The translations under genes were made by a program, and so were the position numbers. A DNA stretch of 54,333 nt from Perkinsus olseni (lineage: Eukaryota > Perkinsozoa > Perkinsida > Perkinsidae), in NCBI GenBank assembly GCA_013115135.1, contig JABANP010000363.1, positions 1 to 54,333 on the forward strand, read 5' to 3'. Within the stretch, counting starts at the first letter, position 1. Each line of letters begins with the position of its first letter. Below, piece after piece: positions 19,539 through 29,841 of the stretch. The notes under the pieces are model-generated. The model made no database searches. It was given only the letters and a program-made list of their open reading frames with translations, and was not told the origin of the DNA.

Positions 19539-22500
19539 ATGCTGTCTGCAATTGGTCCAATGGTCATCCGCCATCTAGCTGAGCTTCAGCTTAGTATCTT
19601 ATTGGAGCAATATAGGATCAGCGGAATCTTCTGGCCTCCTGACCAAGTTGGTCAGACCAGCGAAGCCTCATCATTGCCTGAGCGTTGTACATTCTGTTCT
19701 CAGGCGGCAAGCCAACCCCGAAGCCGTACTTCTGGTACGACGATTCCTTTGCGATGAGCTACCCGACAAGTGGCACGAATGTCCAACGGCCGAAGGGGAC
19801 AACTCGACACAGCTGGTGTATCGCGAGTGTTTAGCACGGCATTGCCAAACACGATAGTCAGATATTATTACAATGCCGAGACCGGCGAGGCCCAGTGGGA
19901 ACATCCGCGAGTGCGTGAGCTCATCACCAAGCTCTGTGAGATGGAAAATCTCCAGTCCCTTCCTGGAGGACAGTTGTGGCTGTGGGTTATGTACCCCACA
20001 TGAGCCGCAGTTCTGTTCATCAGTAGACACCAGCAGAGAAGAAAGGCGGCCGCGTCGTTTACATCATTCCCATCCGATCGCCCCGTGCTTCTAGGGACGA
20101 AGGCTGCAGAGTCCGTGAGTTCATAATCGCAATTCTGTCTCCGAAAAAAAGCATGTTTTTGTAGCACATTTCGAGCCTCGATGAAACACAGTCGAAGGTC
20201 GACTCTCTAAAGGTCCAGGTAATTCCGGCCAAAACCGTCCTCCACCTCCCAGTAAATGGGTTGAGTGAAATCTTGAATTGGTTAGACGAACGCTCTGAGA
20301 TTCTGCTGACTCTGTCCACAACGGTGTTCGAGAGTTCTGGGCAGATTCATCGAGAATTTCCTCTTCTCAACCCTCGGGTCATGGCGGCCTTTGCCAAGTT
20401 CTTCAGCGTGGACGTGACCACTTTACAGGTACCTCAGATCTGCCTTCTAAAGTGGGTAGCACGTCTCGCTGAACTGCAGAGAATCTCGTCAGGCTAGCAG
20501 CCTTCTGCCCTTTACCCCACGGCTGGCAGTACCGTCAAGGCGGCACGTAACGGCTCAGCTCACCCACGATGAACTCACTAAGCTGAGTGGCTAGTTACAC
20601 GGATGCTGCGACTGGAACGAGCTCAAGCAGCCATCCGATGGACGGCTTCTTCACCTGCCTTCTCGGTGCCGCTGCTGGGGTTGGTCATAGCTCTACAGCT
20701 GTGCCGTCGACGACCTTCTTCAGAGTCGCAGCGTCCGGGGATGCGCTCGAGGGGTAGATGTCCGGGATACGCGCGACGATACCATAAGCTTGCATCAACC
20801 TCAGATACGACTTCCACTGGAGTCAATTCGAATCTTCATCGGCTGTGGAAGGTCCATGTGGGTCATCACAGAATTGCCCTTTTGCCGCGTTTGCGTTTCT
20901 CGCGGTATAGCACTTTCACGTGACCGCCACGTCACGTCGTGAAGTATTGTGCACATTGCCGAGCATCCGCTTAGACTAGCAGTACCTTTGCTGAGCGGGG
21001 GTAGAGGTCGAATTTGAGCGCTTCTCGCCCCTTACCGCAAGCAAGCTTACTCACTGAGTAGGCATGGCACTGACGCTCTCGCAGGATAAGCCGAAATTGA
21101 TATTGTGGGAATGTTACGAGTCATAGTGAACCCAAGCGCTAAGGACTTCTGAGGAGACTAGTATTAACAGTTCATCAGCACCGGCCGCCAGAAACACAAC
21201 AGGGAGAGAGCCTCTTTCCCGTTTTCCGTTGTTTGAGCCCCTTCCGAGGAGGGATCCTTCGTAACCACACTCGGTCAGGTTTTAGGTCGAGAGACTACTT
21301 CAGGACAAGACACGAGTCGAGATCTTTGCAGCCGATTCCTCAAGATCAGGTGAGCGCGTTCGGAAGAAGCCTCAGCAGACGCGCAGTCAGTTCTCAGGGA
21401 TGCCGTTTGTGAAGCACTCCGAGTTGTGGGGGACTGTGAGCGCGCGAGCGCCCTGCAGGAAAATCTCACAGCTACGAATTTCCTCGAGTGATCCCCCTCT
21501 CGTATGGAGTCTGAGTCAATCCTCCTAGTACTCATCAGGCTCGCGTCCGGAGGAGACTACGAAACGTTGCGAGAGTCTCATCTCGAGCCCCTTCTGAAGG
21601 AGGCACTCCGCTACGTCGGGTCCGAGGAATCTTCCGACGAGCTTGCACGCTGCGACCGAGCTCAAGCTACATCCGAAGAAGCGAAGATTCTCCAATTATT
21701 TGAGCTATGTATAGAGGCTTTGGCTTGCTGGAGTCCTCAACCTTCTCGATGGACTGAAAAACTTATCGAAAGCAGGACTTCAAAGATACTAGAGAATCTG
21801 TGGACAGCCGATGGGAAAAGCGAGCAAGAAAGAAAGTTCACAGCTTTTAACCGGGCCATCGACGCCTTGGAAAATGGACAGGAAAATCCGAGTGCTTGTG
21901 AGACGCCAGGACAAGACTCGCGCTTCGCTTGACTGTCGAAGTTCAGGGTTCGAAAATATCGACATGACGGGTTGTCTGGAGGCATACTTCCCGGGGGCGT
22001 CCATCGTGACCCGAGGGATCTGCGATCAGCTCGATACTGACGAAATGGTAGCTCGCATTCCTGTGAAATATTCCAGGATGAGACGTTTCAGGAGGCGGTG
22101 CTGGTGCTCTTGGAGCGTTTAATTGCAGCGGCCAACAAATGGTAAGTGTCGTTAAAGAGTACAAGATATCTCTCCGGCACCATGCTGAGGGACCGGACTA
22201 GCCCAGACTCGCGGAAGAGAAACCTTCTCGTGTGTTCATGCGCAAGAAGATTGCTTCTCTGAGAAGCAATTTCCTCACGTCTGACCCGCATCACCCGCAT
22301 AGTTTTCATGATCAGAGGATTGGCTCTATAAAAGACCTGTATTGGGAGTCCCCGCACATGTGCTAACCGTTCCTCACCAGGCAGCCAAAGGAAGGCGACT
22401 TCGCAACAATCACTTGTCAGCCTCGTGGCGCGCCTAGCCGAAAGAGAAGAGTTGAAGCCCGAAGTACTCAATCGCCGAGCTGCGTTCGTCGTACTGGAGG

Positions 22501-22553
22501 AGAAATGCAGAAATTATGGACAAAGTTCGCTGTGGTTGCATAAAGAGCAATGA
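19539..22553 (+). CDS. Intron-containing gene(s) with WW domain
   Basis: Several plus-strand exon-like segments can be read, but I cannot join them all in phase. At 19.69-19.81 kb the frame LPDKWHECPTAEGD looks like the first half of a WW domain. At 19.86-20.0 kb RYYYNAETGEAQWEHP is an excellent second half, with an intron-sized gap between. At 20.26-20.44 kb a helical exon (EILNWLDERSEILLTLST...) ends at CAG followed by GTACCT. At 21.5-21.93 kb a long acidic helical frame follows. At 22.08-22.14 kb an exon ends AACAAATG before a GTAAGTG donor. At 22.41-22.55 kb LVARLAEREELKPEVLNRR leads to a TGA. WW domains bind proline-rich partners. These pieces may be one gene or two; the start is unknown. 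Confidence 0.45.
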
Positions 22554-22559
22554 TGAGTC

Positions 22560-23608
22560 ATGATTGATGATCAATATTCCCGGGATGTACTCACCCCCCG
22601 GAAGTCGATAGTGCTGATACCGGGAGTTGTGTTCAAGGGAACCTTCTTGCTGGTTCCGATTAGGAACTTCCGAATGAGTTCAAGCTAAGCTCAGCTATGG
22701 GTGGCGAATGGCTGCTCTTGACTTCAAACTGACTCCGTTGACTATTCACACCGACTGACTCTTCCCCCACTGAGGATGCGAGCGCCAGTTCCCGACTTCT
22801 CGAAACGCCATCAGCCTTATGCACAAACTGACGACGCTGCATCGAGAGGCGTGAAGCTCCTCGTAGGGTCGTTAGGCTAGGACTTTCGTAGACGTTACTG
22901 TTGAAAGCGCCGTTAGACTATGTCGACACAACCATTCACTGTAACTCACCACACTCTAGACAGCGGACATCTACTAGGACTGAGAGTGTCTATCCACGGT
23001 TATAGTCCAAGAGTCTTGGACCAAGACCCGCGGACATGCTTTGAAGTATCGTTGAAGACAAACTCGTTGAAGACAAACTCTAGTCCTATCTCCACATCGA
23101 GGGATGGGGCAGAGAAGGGCCCGGAAGCTAGCCAAGGTCTGGTAAACACCAGGCGACAAACAACATGGATTATTCATTAGTATTGTTTGAATATCCACAC
23201 TAGCCTCGCTTGTGCGGAAGACGCCTGTTACACGACCACCTGTCTTCTCTCTGTGCGTGAAGCCGTGAAGCAAATTTCACTCTCGTCGATCAGCCGTAGT
23301 CGATCACTGTCAGGAACGAGAATGCGGCGCATTCAATGCGCCACACAACGATACATAATCGATTATCGTTCGCCCGAGAAGGCGAGCGGGAACATGTCCC
23401 TTCGAGCGGCGTTTATTCCTCAACTTCCAACATACCAATGAGGCTACCGGCGGTAGCCTACCGCGGGAGGGTTATATCATATAAAACTCATATGACTTAT
23501 ATAAGTTGTCCGGACCCGAGGGGTGTCATGAGCAGTGACAGGGAGCGGGCTACTGCGCCACTCGACGTTTGTCATACCACCAAGCAGTGTTGAAGTCGAC
23601 CCTCCTGA
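22560..23608. other. Intergenic; upstream flank of NTG gene 1
   Basis: No domain-bearing frame. The last 40 nt before the ATG at 23609 are nearly the same as those upstream of the other NTG-family leader exons (GTCGACCCTCC just before the start). Confidence 0.5.
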
Positions 23609-24409
23609 ATGTCCCCAAAACAGTTCATCATCATCGGAGTGTCAGCTGCTGCTGCATTACTCTCCAACTCACCCCTCGTTGCCGCTATCGGCTCAGTGGC
23701 CCAACACAACACCCCTACTGATGTAAGAGACTCTTAAATGGCTAATGGCCGGTGGGGGTTGAAAGGCGTCGGTCCGGTTCAACTCCAGCGCGCAGTCCCG
23801 CTGCTGGTGTTGGGCATTACACGATCGTGTCCTCAGGACTACCCTCCATGGGATCGAAAATCATGGTTCGACTGGGATACTTACCAAGGCTCTTGCAAGT
23901 TTACCAGTTTCTGGGATGATAAGAAGGGCGCCAAGGAGTCCATCGAAATCTACATTCAAGATCACCAGTTTTATACACTCTGGGCTAGTTGTCCCAAGAC
24001 TGCCACCCGACCGTCGTTTCTCGTGTCGTAAGGGAGACAAAAGTGTCTGTCGAATCTTAGGCTCATCCATGTTTGCTTCAGTTACGGAGATCACTCCTCC
24101 CTGAACTGGTACTCGACAGGTGAGAGCTGGGAGGACAACCAACCGATGGTTGTCTTCCGAGGAGGCCCTCCTAAAAACACTGGCCGGGATCCCCTTCGAG
24201 TGCTTAACTATGAGGGAGAGGATTACTCCGTTCAAGATTTTTGTTCTACTGTTAAACGGGCCGTTCAAAACCTCTGGACCTTCAAAGATCTGTGCAACGA
24301 GTTCCATCAGGAGTACGACGAGGCCGTAAAAACAGCCAATCGTGAAGTGTGGCAGAAGAAGGAAGACAAGGTCGCCAATAATACGTATTATACCCCTCCT
24401 CGGAAGTAG
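23609..24409 (+). CDS. NTG-family secreted protein 1 (210 aa, 3 exons)
   Basis: Exons 23609-23722, 23837-24027 and 24082-24409 join in phase to 210 codons. Exon 1 encodes a signal peptide (MSPKQFIIIGVSAAAALLSN...) almost identical to those at 37157, 44711 and 46839. The mature protein begins after it with DYPP, then a Cys (SCKF), a CPKTA block, WYSTGESW and KNTGRDPLRVLN. Two more Cys lie in the helical C-terminal half (DFCSTVK and KDLCNEF). Donors are GTAAGA and GTAAGG, with acceptors CTCAG and TTCAG. The layout suggests a small beta domain with a Cys pair followed by a helical tail. I do not recognise a named family. It is the most divergent intact copy and stands apart from the cluster at 34.5-47.8 kb. 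Confidence 0.75.
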
Positions 24410-24789
24410 GGAGAGAAACAGCACTCGTCTTCTTATTATCAGTCAATCGATTTTGGTGAGTGATGTTGTTGTTGTTGTGTGCAGCTTCGAAGGTGTTGAG
24501 TTAATGCAAGCCTAGCCAGACGAAATGTTTTGAGAACATTTCTTAGCGGAGTTATCGATCATCTCTCTCGCTGTCATTCCCTCTTTTGGTGTCTTACAAA
24601 TTGTAGGCTATAGAAAAGTCTTTGAAGGTTACAGTAACTCTTTCTGTCGATTTTCTCGCAACCGCAGTGCACTCTCTCAATGCTTCACTTGCGTCAAACA
24701 CGATATCTCGTTTTTACCGAGTAAATGATTGAAACGGTCACACTGTCTTGAAATCGATTAGTAACAGTAATGACAACAACAGCGTACAA

Positions 24790-27313
24790 CTATACAGCAA
24801 CATTCTTAACCCGAACTCTTGACGGATCTATGTGAAGCGAAGACGATACTGCCTGAAAGAAATTTGAGGAAATTCAAGACCTCGCAAGATTGCAAGATAC
24901 CCACCCGAACAAACTGCTCCTGTATCGCCTTCTTCGCCTTCTCTTTGTCAGAGCCGTACATATCTTTAACATCACCCCAGCTCAGCGAGATCTTCATTCT
25001 TCCAGACGCCGATGATGCGGGCGAGGTTACAACCGGAGGGGCCGCTGAGTTTGCGACCCCGTCTGATCGAGTATCTTTGATTTGCGCACGGCGAAGATTT
25101 CCCTCGCGAACAGCTGAAACTCACCAGGCTTGGGTCCATCCTCTTCGACCGGTGTCGCCGCCTGGACGCTGGGAGGCAAGTCAACCGAGCTGGATGAATT
25201 CTGTTTAGACGGAATTGGCAACGTCGGCGGAGACGGCGGCGAGTCGGCCTTCTTTTGCTGGTCCGTACCCCACACGCCCAACGCCGATGACACCGCTACA
25301 CCTGAGAAAAAAGTGTTTCGAATGGAAGTGGAAAAAGTGCGCTCGAACTCGGAGGAAATTTTACTACGAAATCGCTGCTCGCTTGCAAGTCCAGCACAAC
25401 CTCAGTAGCATATCGAATTCGTTGTATGATATTTGCAATTTTGATGATTTTTTCTCGCAAATAATTCGCAATTGTTCGAGATTTTGCGACTGAAGTGTAT
25501 CAGTATAAATCATGATATTCATTCGAAGCCCCAGAGTCGGTTGAATAAGAGCCGGGTTGAGAATCGCGGATAATCCGAAAAAACGTGAGAAAAAACTTGC
25601 TTGCTCGGGAGTTTAGATACACGACAGAATATATTAGGAAAACTGAACGATGGGAAGACGGAAGAAAACAAATTACTCCGAGTAAAGGAAATCGATCGAG
25701 TGATCGATTCCGGTCGCCTTACTTCCTTTCCGGCTCTGGTTCGCCGCAGAATCATTCTTCATCTCATCCGGTTTAGAGGTAGTCTTGGCAAGATCAGGTG
25801 CTGCGAAAGCGTCCCACTGAACGAAATCGATCATCAGGGCGAGCGCGTTCAGTTATCCTTACCGCTGCTATGGCCTCTTGCGCACTCGCTGCTGGACTGG
25901 TCGTCTAAAGTGGAGTTTGTCTTCGAAGAAAATCGGGAAAAACTTACAATTTTCGCGGTCGGCCAGCCAAGATCCTCTGGCTGGGAAACCGCAGGAGCCA
26001 CTTCACCAGTCTCTTTGGCCTGGTCTCTTCCGCCCTTATGTCTGAGATAGAATCGATCACCAGGGCGCGCGCTCATTTCATTACCTTCTATCCCGAGATT
26101 TACCCCTTTTAGCAGCCCCACGAGCTCCTCTACGACTTCTACCGCGAGTCGCTACGGCGGCCGGCCAGAAAACTTGTTGAGTATTTTCCCCGGCAGAATC
26201 TTTTGGTTTCTCGGAAATCTTCGCTTCGCCGGAACTTTTGTGGCGGATTGACCTGAACAAAGGAAACTTTCCCGCGCGCCACGAAATTATCGAGTTCCTA
26301 CTTCGCCAGTTTGCCCTTCCGGCGCTGCTCCGCTCCGCTGCGACGAAGTGTCTTTTTTCGCAGGTTCCTCGACCACGGGCGCCGGTGAATTTGCTGTTAA
26401 AATAACGTCATATGCCGGAATCGACCCCACGACCTTTCTCACCAGCGTTCTCCACGGCCGGGCTCTCTGCCGTGTCACCATGATGGGGTTGGGGATGTCG
26501 GGACGCGACTTCAACCGCCTTCGACCACTCTCCAAACTCAGACTCGACGTGAGAGACCTGCGGAGCGAAATACTTCTTGTTTCTTTCCCAAATTTATCTA
26601 GGCTGGATATTTTTTATCGCGTTGAACGAGAAAAGTCCTTCAAAGAAATCGCAAATTGACGAAATTCCCGTGAAAAATTTTTCTCCCTAGTGTCCGGTGG
26701 CGACCGCTGCAGCTCCCGGGATTTTCGTCACGCGCCAGGAAATTACCTCAGAAATTGCTTCAAAAATTTTATCAGTACTGCCGTATTGACCGCCCTCGAC
26801 CAAACGTTCCGCTTCCGCCTGAAGCTGATCTTTCGTTTGTTGAACCTAAAACAGAAGAAAAATCGGGCAAAAATTACGAAAGAAGTTCAACAGCCACGCA
26901 TGGGCAATGACCATTGTGACCATTATGTGTATCACAATACTACATAGTATTACAGACCGGAAAAAATTTTTCTAAAAAAACCAGTAATTTTGAATTCTTC
27001 GATGACGTCATCTCTCGGCCCGAGAGTCTCGGGAACCCTTCACGCCCCCTGATGGCCGTTTTCACCACTAGCCGATGAAATCCGGGAATTTTTAGGCGAA
27101 ATTCCGAAAAATTTAGTAGAAAACTTTCCCGCTTTTGCCAAAATTTTCCCTTAATATCACTTCTAACATCAAACTGCTAACAACATCGACGCTCTCCGAG
27201 GTGGCTGGCTGCCGCATAGCCTCATTGATGACATCCAAATTGATTCGCAACGACGAAATCGATTCATCGATCGCGTCTTGATCGGCCCCTCTATTAGGAG
27301 GTGATGACGACAT
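24790..27313 (-). CDS. Intron-rich gene, Arg/Gly- and low-complexity protein
   Basis: Exons that keep phase include 27313-27161 (MSSSPPNRGADQDAIDESIS..., 51 codons), 26845-26747 (VQQTKDQLQAEAERL...), 26557-26443 and 26393-26302. Next is an exon with RGRSRRGARGAAKRGKSRDR ending at 26085. An exon from 26041 (HKGGRDQAKETGEVAP..., then PEDLGWPTAKI) follows, and further exons run down to a TAG at 24790-24792. The last exons read SLSWGDVKDMYGSDKEKAKK, EQFVR and SLHIDPSRVRVKNVAV. The N-terminus is acidic/helical, the middle basic and Arg/Gly-rich (possible RNA binding), and the end resembles a small alpha-beta fold. Introns are 43-83 nt except the first (315 nt). No known family recognised. Several introns carry repeated cores described separately. 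Confidence 0.65.
25817..25862 (-). repeat. 46-nt intron with GCGC/GATCGATT core, copy 1
   Basis: The intron runs from GTAAGG to GTTCAG. It contains CGCGCTCGCCCTGATGATCG followed by ATTT. This is a two-mismatch version of the core in the introns at 26042-26084 and 27802-27848. Flanking exons join in phase (...QEAIAA / WDAFAAPDLAK...). Confidence 0.75.
26042..26084 (-). repeat. 43-nt intron with GCGC/GATCGATT core, copy 2
   Basis: The intron runs from GTAATG to CTCAG. It contains GCGCGCGCCCTGGTGATCGA, a core of 23 nt that is identical to the one in the intron of the PH-RING gene at 27802-27848. Flanking exons join in phase (AG + A = Arg). Confidence 0.8.
26394..26442 (-). repeat. 49-nt intron with tRNA T-arm-like core
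   Basis: The intron runs from GTGAGA to AACAG. It contains AAAGGTC, then GGGGTCGATTCCGGCATAT. The flanking exons join in phase (G + CA = Ala). The core matches that at 30727-30828 (read on the opposite strand): AAAGGTC, GGTTCGATCCCGGCATAT, ACGTT. Confidence 0.75.
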
Positions 27314-27702
27314 CGTAAAACAACTGAAAAATTAAAGAAGAAAAATCGCTCCGCTCCGCCTGCAAAGATACTTCAACTCAACTCGGAGTATCTTCCGAAA
27401 TCCCAATGAATCGATCGGACCACCCGCCGACCGGCTTGGGGTCGAAATTTTGAACACTTCCCAAAAATGAGGGGGAAAAGAATCGCTTCGCTCCGCCTGC
27501 GCCACAAAATTATCTGCCAACCATGCAACTTTCATCAGAGTAATAGTGATAATATAGAGTCCAATTTCGTGGCGCAGTGACGGAACCCAATCACATATAC
27601 TACAGTTTCAATCATAAAAAAATACACAATGAAAATGGACCCCCGTCCAATAACAACCCCGCTTGGAAATCGATGCGAAAAGCGCGCGCCCCGGTAATCG
27701 AT

Positions 27703-29814
27703 TTAGAATACTTCTCGACATACAGGACAAGTGCGCTTGAACTTCGACCATTCCTTGATACAATCCAAACAGAAATAATGTCCACAAGTCAGCTCCCATA
27801 CCTGCAAAGACAAAATACAAATCGATCACCAGGGCGCGCGCTACTTACTTTCTCGTTCTCCAGATCTTTGAAGCATATACTGCAAGTATGGTTCTGATCT
27901 GCTAGGCAAGTGAGGTCGATAATTTTATCGTTGGCGGTGGAATCTTGACAATTCTTCGCTGTGCGCTCATCCAAAGATTCGCTGGCCACAGTTGAACGCG
28001 ATGGCAGGGAGAAACCGTTTTCAGCTGAGGAAAAAAATGTCGAAAACTGCTGATAATTTAGCGCCGATCGTCTTGTGCATGCGTGCAAAGCTGATTCCCC
28101 TCGAGAAAAGTACGGTCCAATGAAAAAAGGTAGCTAGGCTTTACACTCCTCCGGAAAAGTACCAAAAAAACAGAGGAAAATTTCGGCAAAAAATCGGCCG
28201 AAATAATAAAAATCTCGACTAATTTTCCCTCGCCGATATTACAGTTATCGCCGTCTCCTATTATCGGGGCTCTGCCATCACTATGCATAAGATACGTTTT
28301 TTGTGGCGTATCTTTGGTTGACTTCACCCTCAAGATTCTCAGCTGACCTTCTAAACCCGTTTCATCCGGTCGCCATACTTGCCTGAAAGAATATTCTATG
28401 ATTAACATTTATGTGAAAAATTTTGGGAAATTTTTATGCAGTAAAAAAATTTTTCCCAAAAATTTTTGAAAAATCGAGGAAATGAGGAGTAAAAATAATT
28501 TTTAAAAAATAGATCGAAAAATTATTATGAATACCGACGAGTAGATTCGTGAAAGCGAAATAAGTCGAAAAGTTTATGATCGATCGCGCGATCGATTTGG
28601 TTACTTGCAGAAGCTCCCCAGGGTGTGAACCCATCTCCTTCGCTCCACATCAGTATCAACAGCGAACATCCACTCTCTCCGCGCCGGCGTTTCGGCATCA
28701 GTGCCAATTTCAAAGGCGTATCTAAGGTCGAAGCAGGTAAGATACAAAACAGGTTAATCACCGGCACGTTTGGCGACTTCCTACTTTCCTTCAATTTGTT
28801 TCACATTATGAATGTTAGGAACAACGTCCCATTCAACTAGATAATCAGCGCTCTCCAACTCCAACACCTGATCACAAATCTTGCTAATCTTTCCAAATCT
28901 TGCATTTCCTCAAGTCCTACCTCAGTATACCATCCCCTCGCCAAATCTTCGGGTCGCTTGAACGTGAAGAGCTTGTCACCAATCAGGCACTATTATCAAA
29001 AAAATAGCGGAGCGAAGCAAAATCGATCATTTTTTCTTACACAGTATCTTCGCCGGAATCTTTTTATGAATTTTGACTGTTTATAAAGATACCCCGAAAT
29101 TCTGATGCCACTCGGACCGCCGGCACTGTGTAGAGCGGAAATTACGGAACGATCCTGAGAACAAGAAAAATCAGAGAAAATTTTCCCGAAAAATCCCAAA
29201 TTTTTCGGTATCACTGGTAGCTCAGAGCTTTCGCCGAATTTTTCCGAGAATCGCAATCTTTCAGAATTTTCCTATCCTACTGGGTCTCAGATTTGATCCG
29301 TAAATCCGTAAAAAAGGAGTATCTTGAGAAATTTCATCGATAAACCTTCAGACTGCACAAATCGATCACGTGATCGATTAGTATTACCGATGATGTCCGT
29401 GGTGATGATCCTCTCGGATGCGAAAAGAACATTTCCGCCAAGTCCAGACATGTTGGGTAACAAATTGATGCGGCCATTTAAAAAAGTGATATTGGTACTG
29501 AAAAATGATATTTCGCGCGCCACGAAATTCCGCCACGCTGATTCTCTTCTCTTCACTTGAAACACCACAGAATCATCAAAAGAAACGCTCTTATTCGAGG
29601 TGTCCGGTTCAATCCCGGCATCTGTCATTTTTACTGCAATATTACCAATACTATTGCACAAATAAATTAACTCTTATTTCCCTTTCCTTCTTCAATATCA
29701 TACGACGGTTTCGCTTCGCCAAATGACGGGGCGCTCGGAACTGCATTACTATTACGATTACGGGAATTTTGCGGCGCAGGCGGAGGAATGGAATTCGACA
29801 ATCTCCGGGTGGAT
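27703..29814 (-). CDS. PH-RING protein, intron-rich
   Basis: The best-supported gene of this cluster. A Ser/Pro/Asn-rich N-terminus (from 29814; first Met at 29628) precedes a PH domain. The domain begins SGYLYKQSKFIKRFRRRYC, with exons 28989-28921 and 28867-28785 and then 28721-28605 (YAFEIGTDAETPARREWMFA, with WVHTL at the end containing the conserved PH Trp). The next exon (KQVWRPDETGLEGQLRIL...) joins in phase at AA + G. The C-terminus is a RING finger, C-x2-C (CSICFKDLENEK), then CGHYFCLDC and CPVCREVF, split by the intron 27848-27802 and ending at TAA 27703-27705. Spacing fits C3HC4. PH domains bind phosphoinositides or proteins; RING fingers usually confer ubiquitin-ligase activity. 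A membrane-associated E3 ligase is therefore a reasonable inference. The true 5' end is unsure. Confidence 0.75.
27802..27848 (-). repeat. 47-nt intron with GCGC/GATCGATT core, copy 3
   Basis: The intron runs from GTAAGT to TTGCAG and splits the RING finger. It contains GCGCGCGCCCTGGTGATCGA directly after the donor. The splice restores ENEK / VWELTCGH, so the boundaries are secure. Confidence 0.85.
28990..29040 (-). repeat. 51-nt intron with GCTTCGCTCCGC core
   Basis: The intron runs from GTAAGA to ATAATAG inside the PH domain (RRYC / CLIGDKLF). It contains ATCGATTTTGCTTCGCTCCG, a core shared in inverse orientation with introns 31313-31369 and 51757-51821. Confidence 0.75.
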
Positions 29815-29841
29815 CTGAACAAAAATAATCGATCAACCGTT

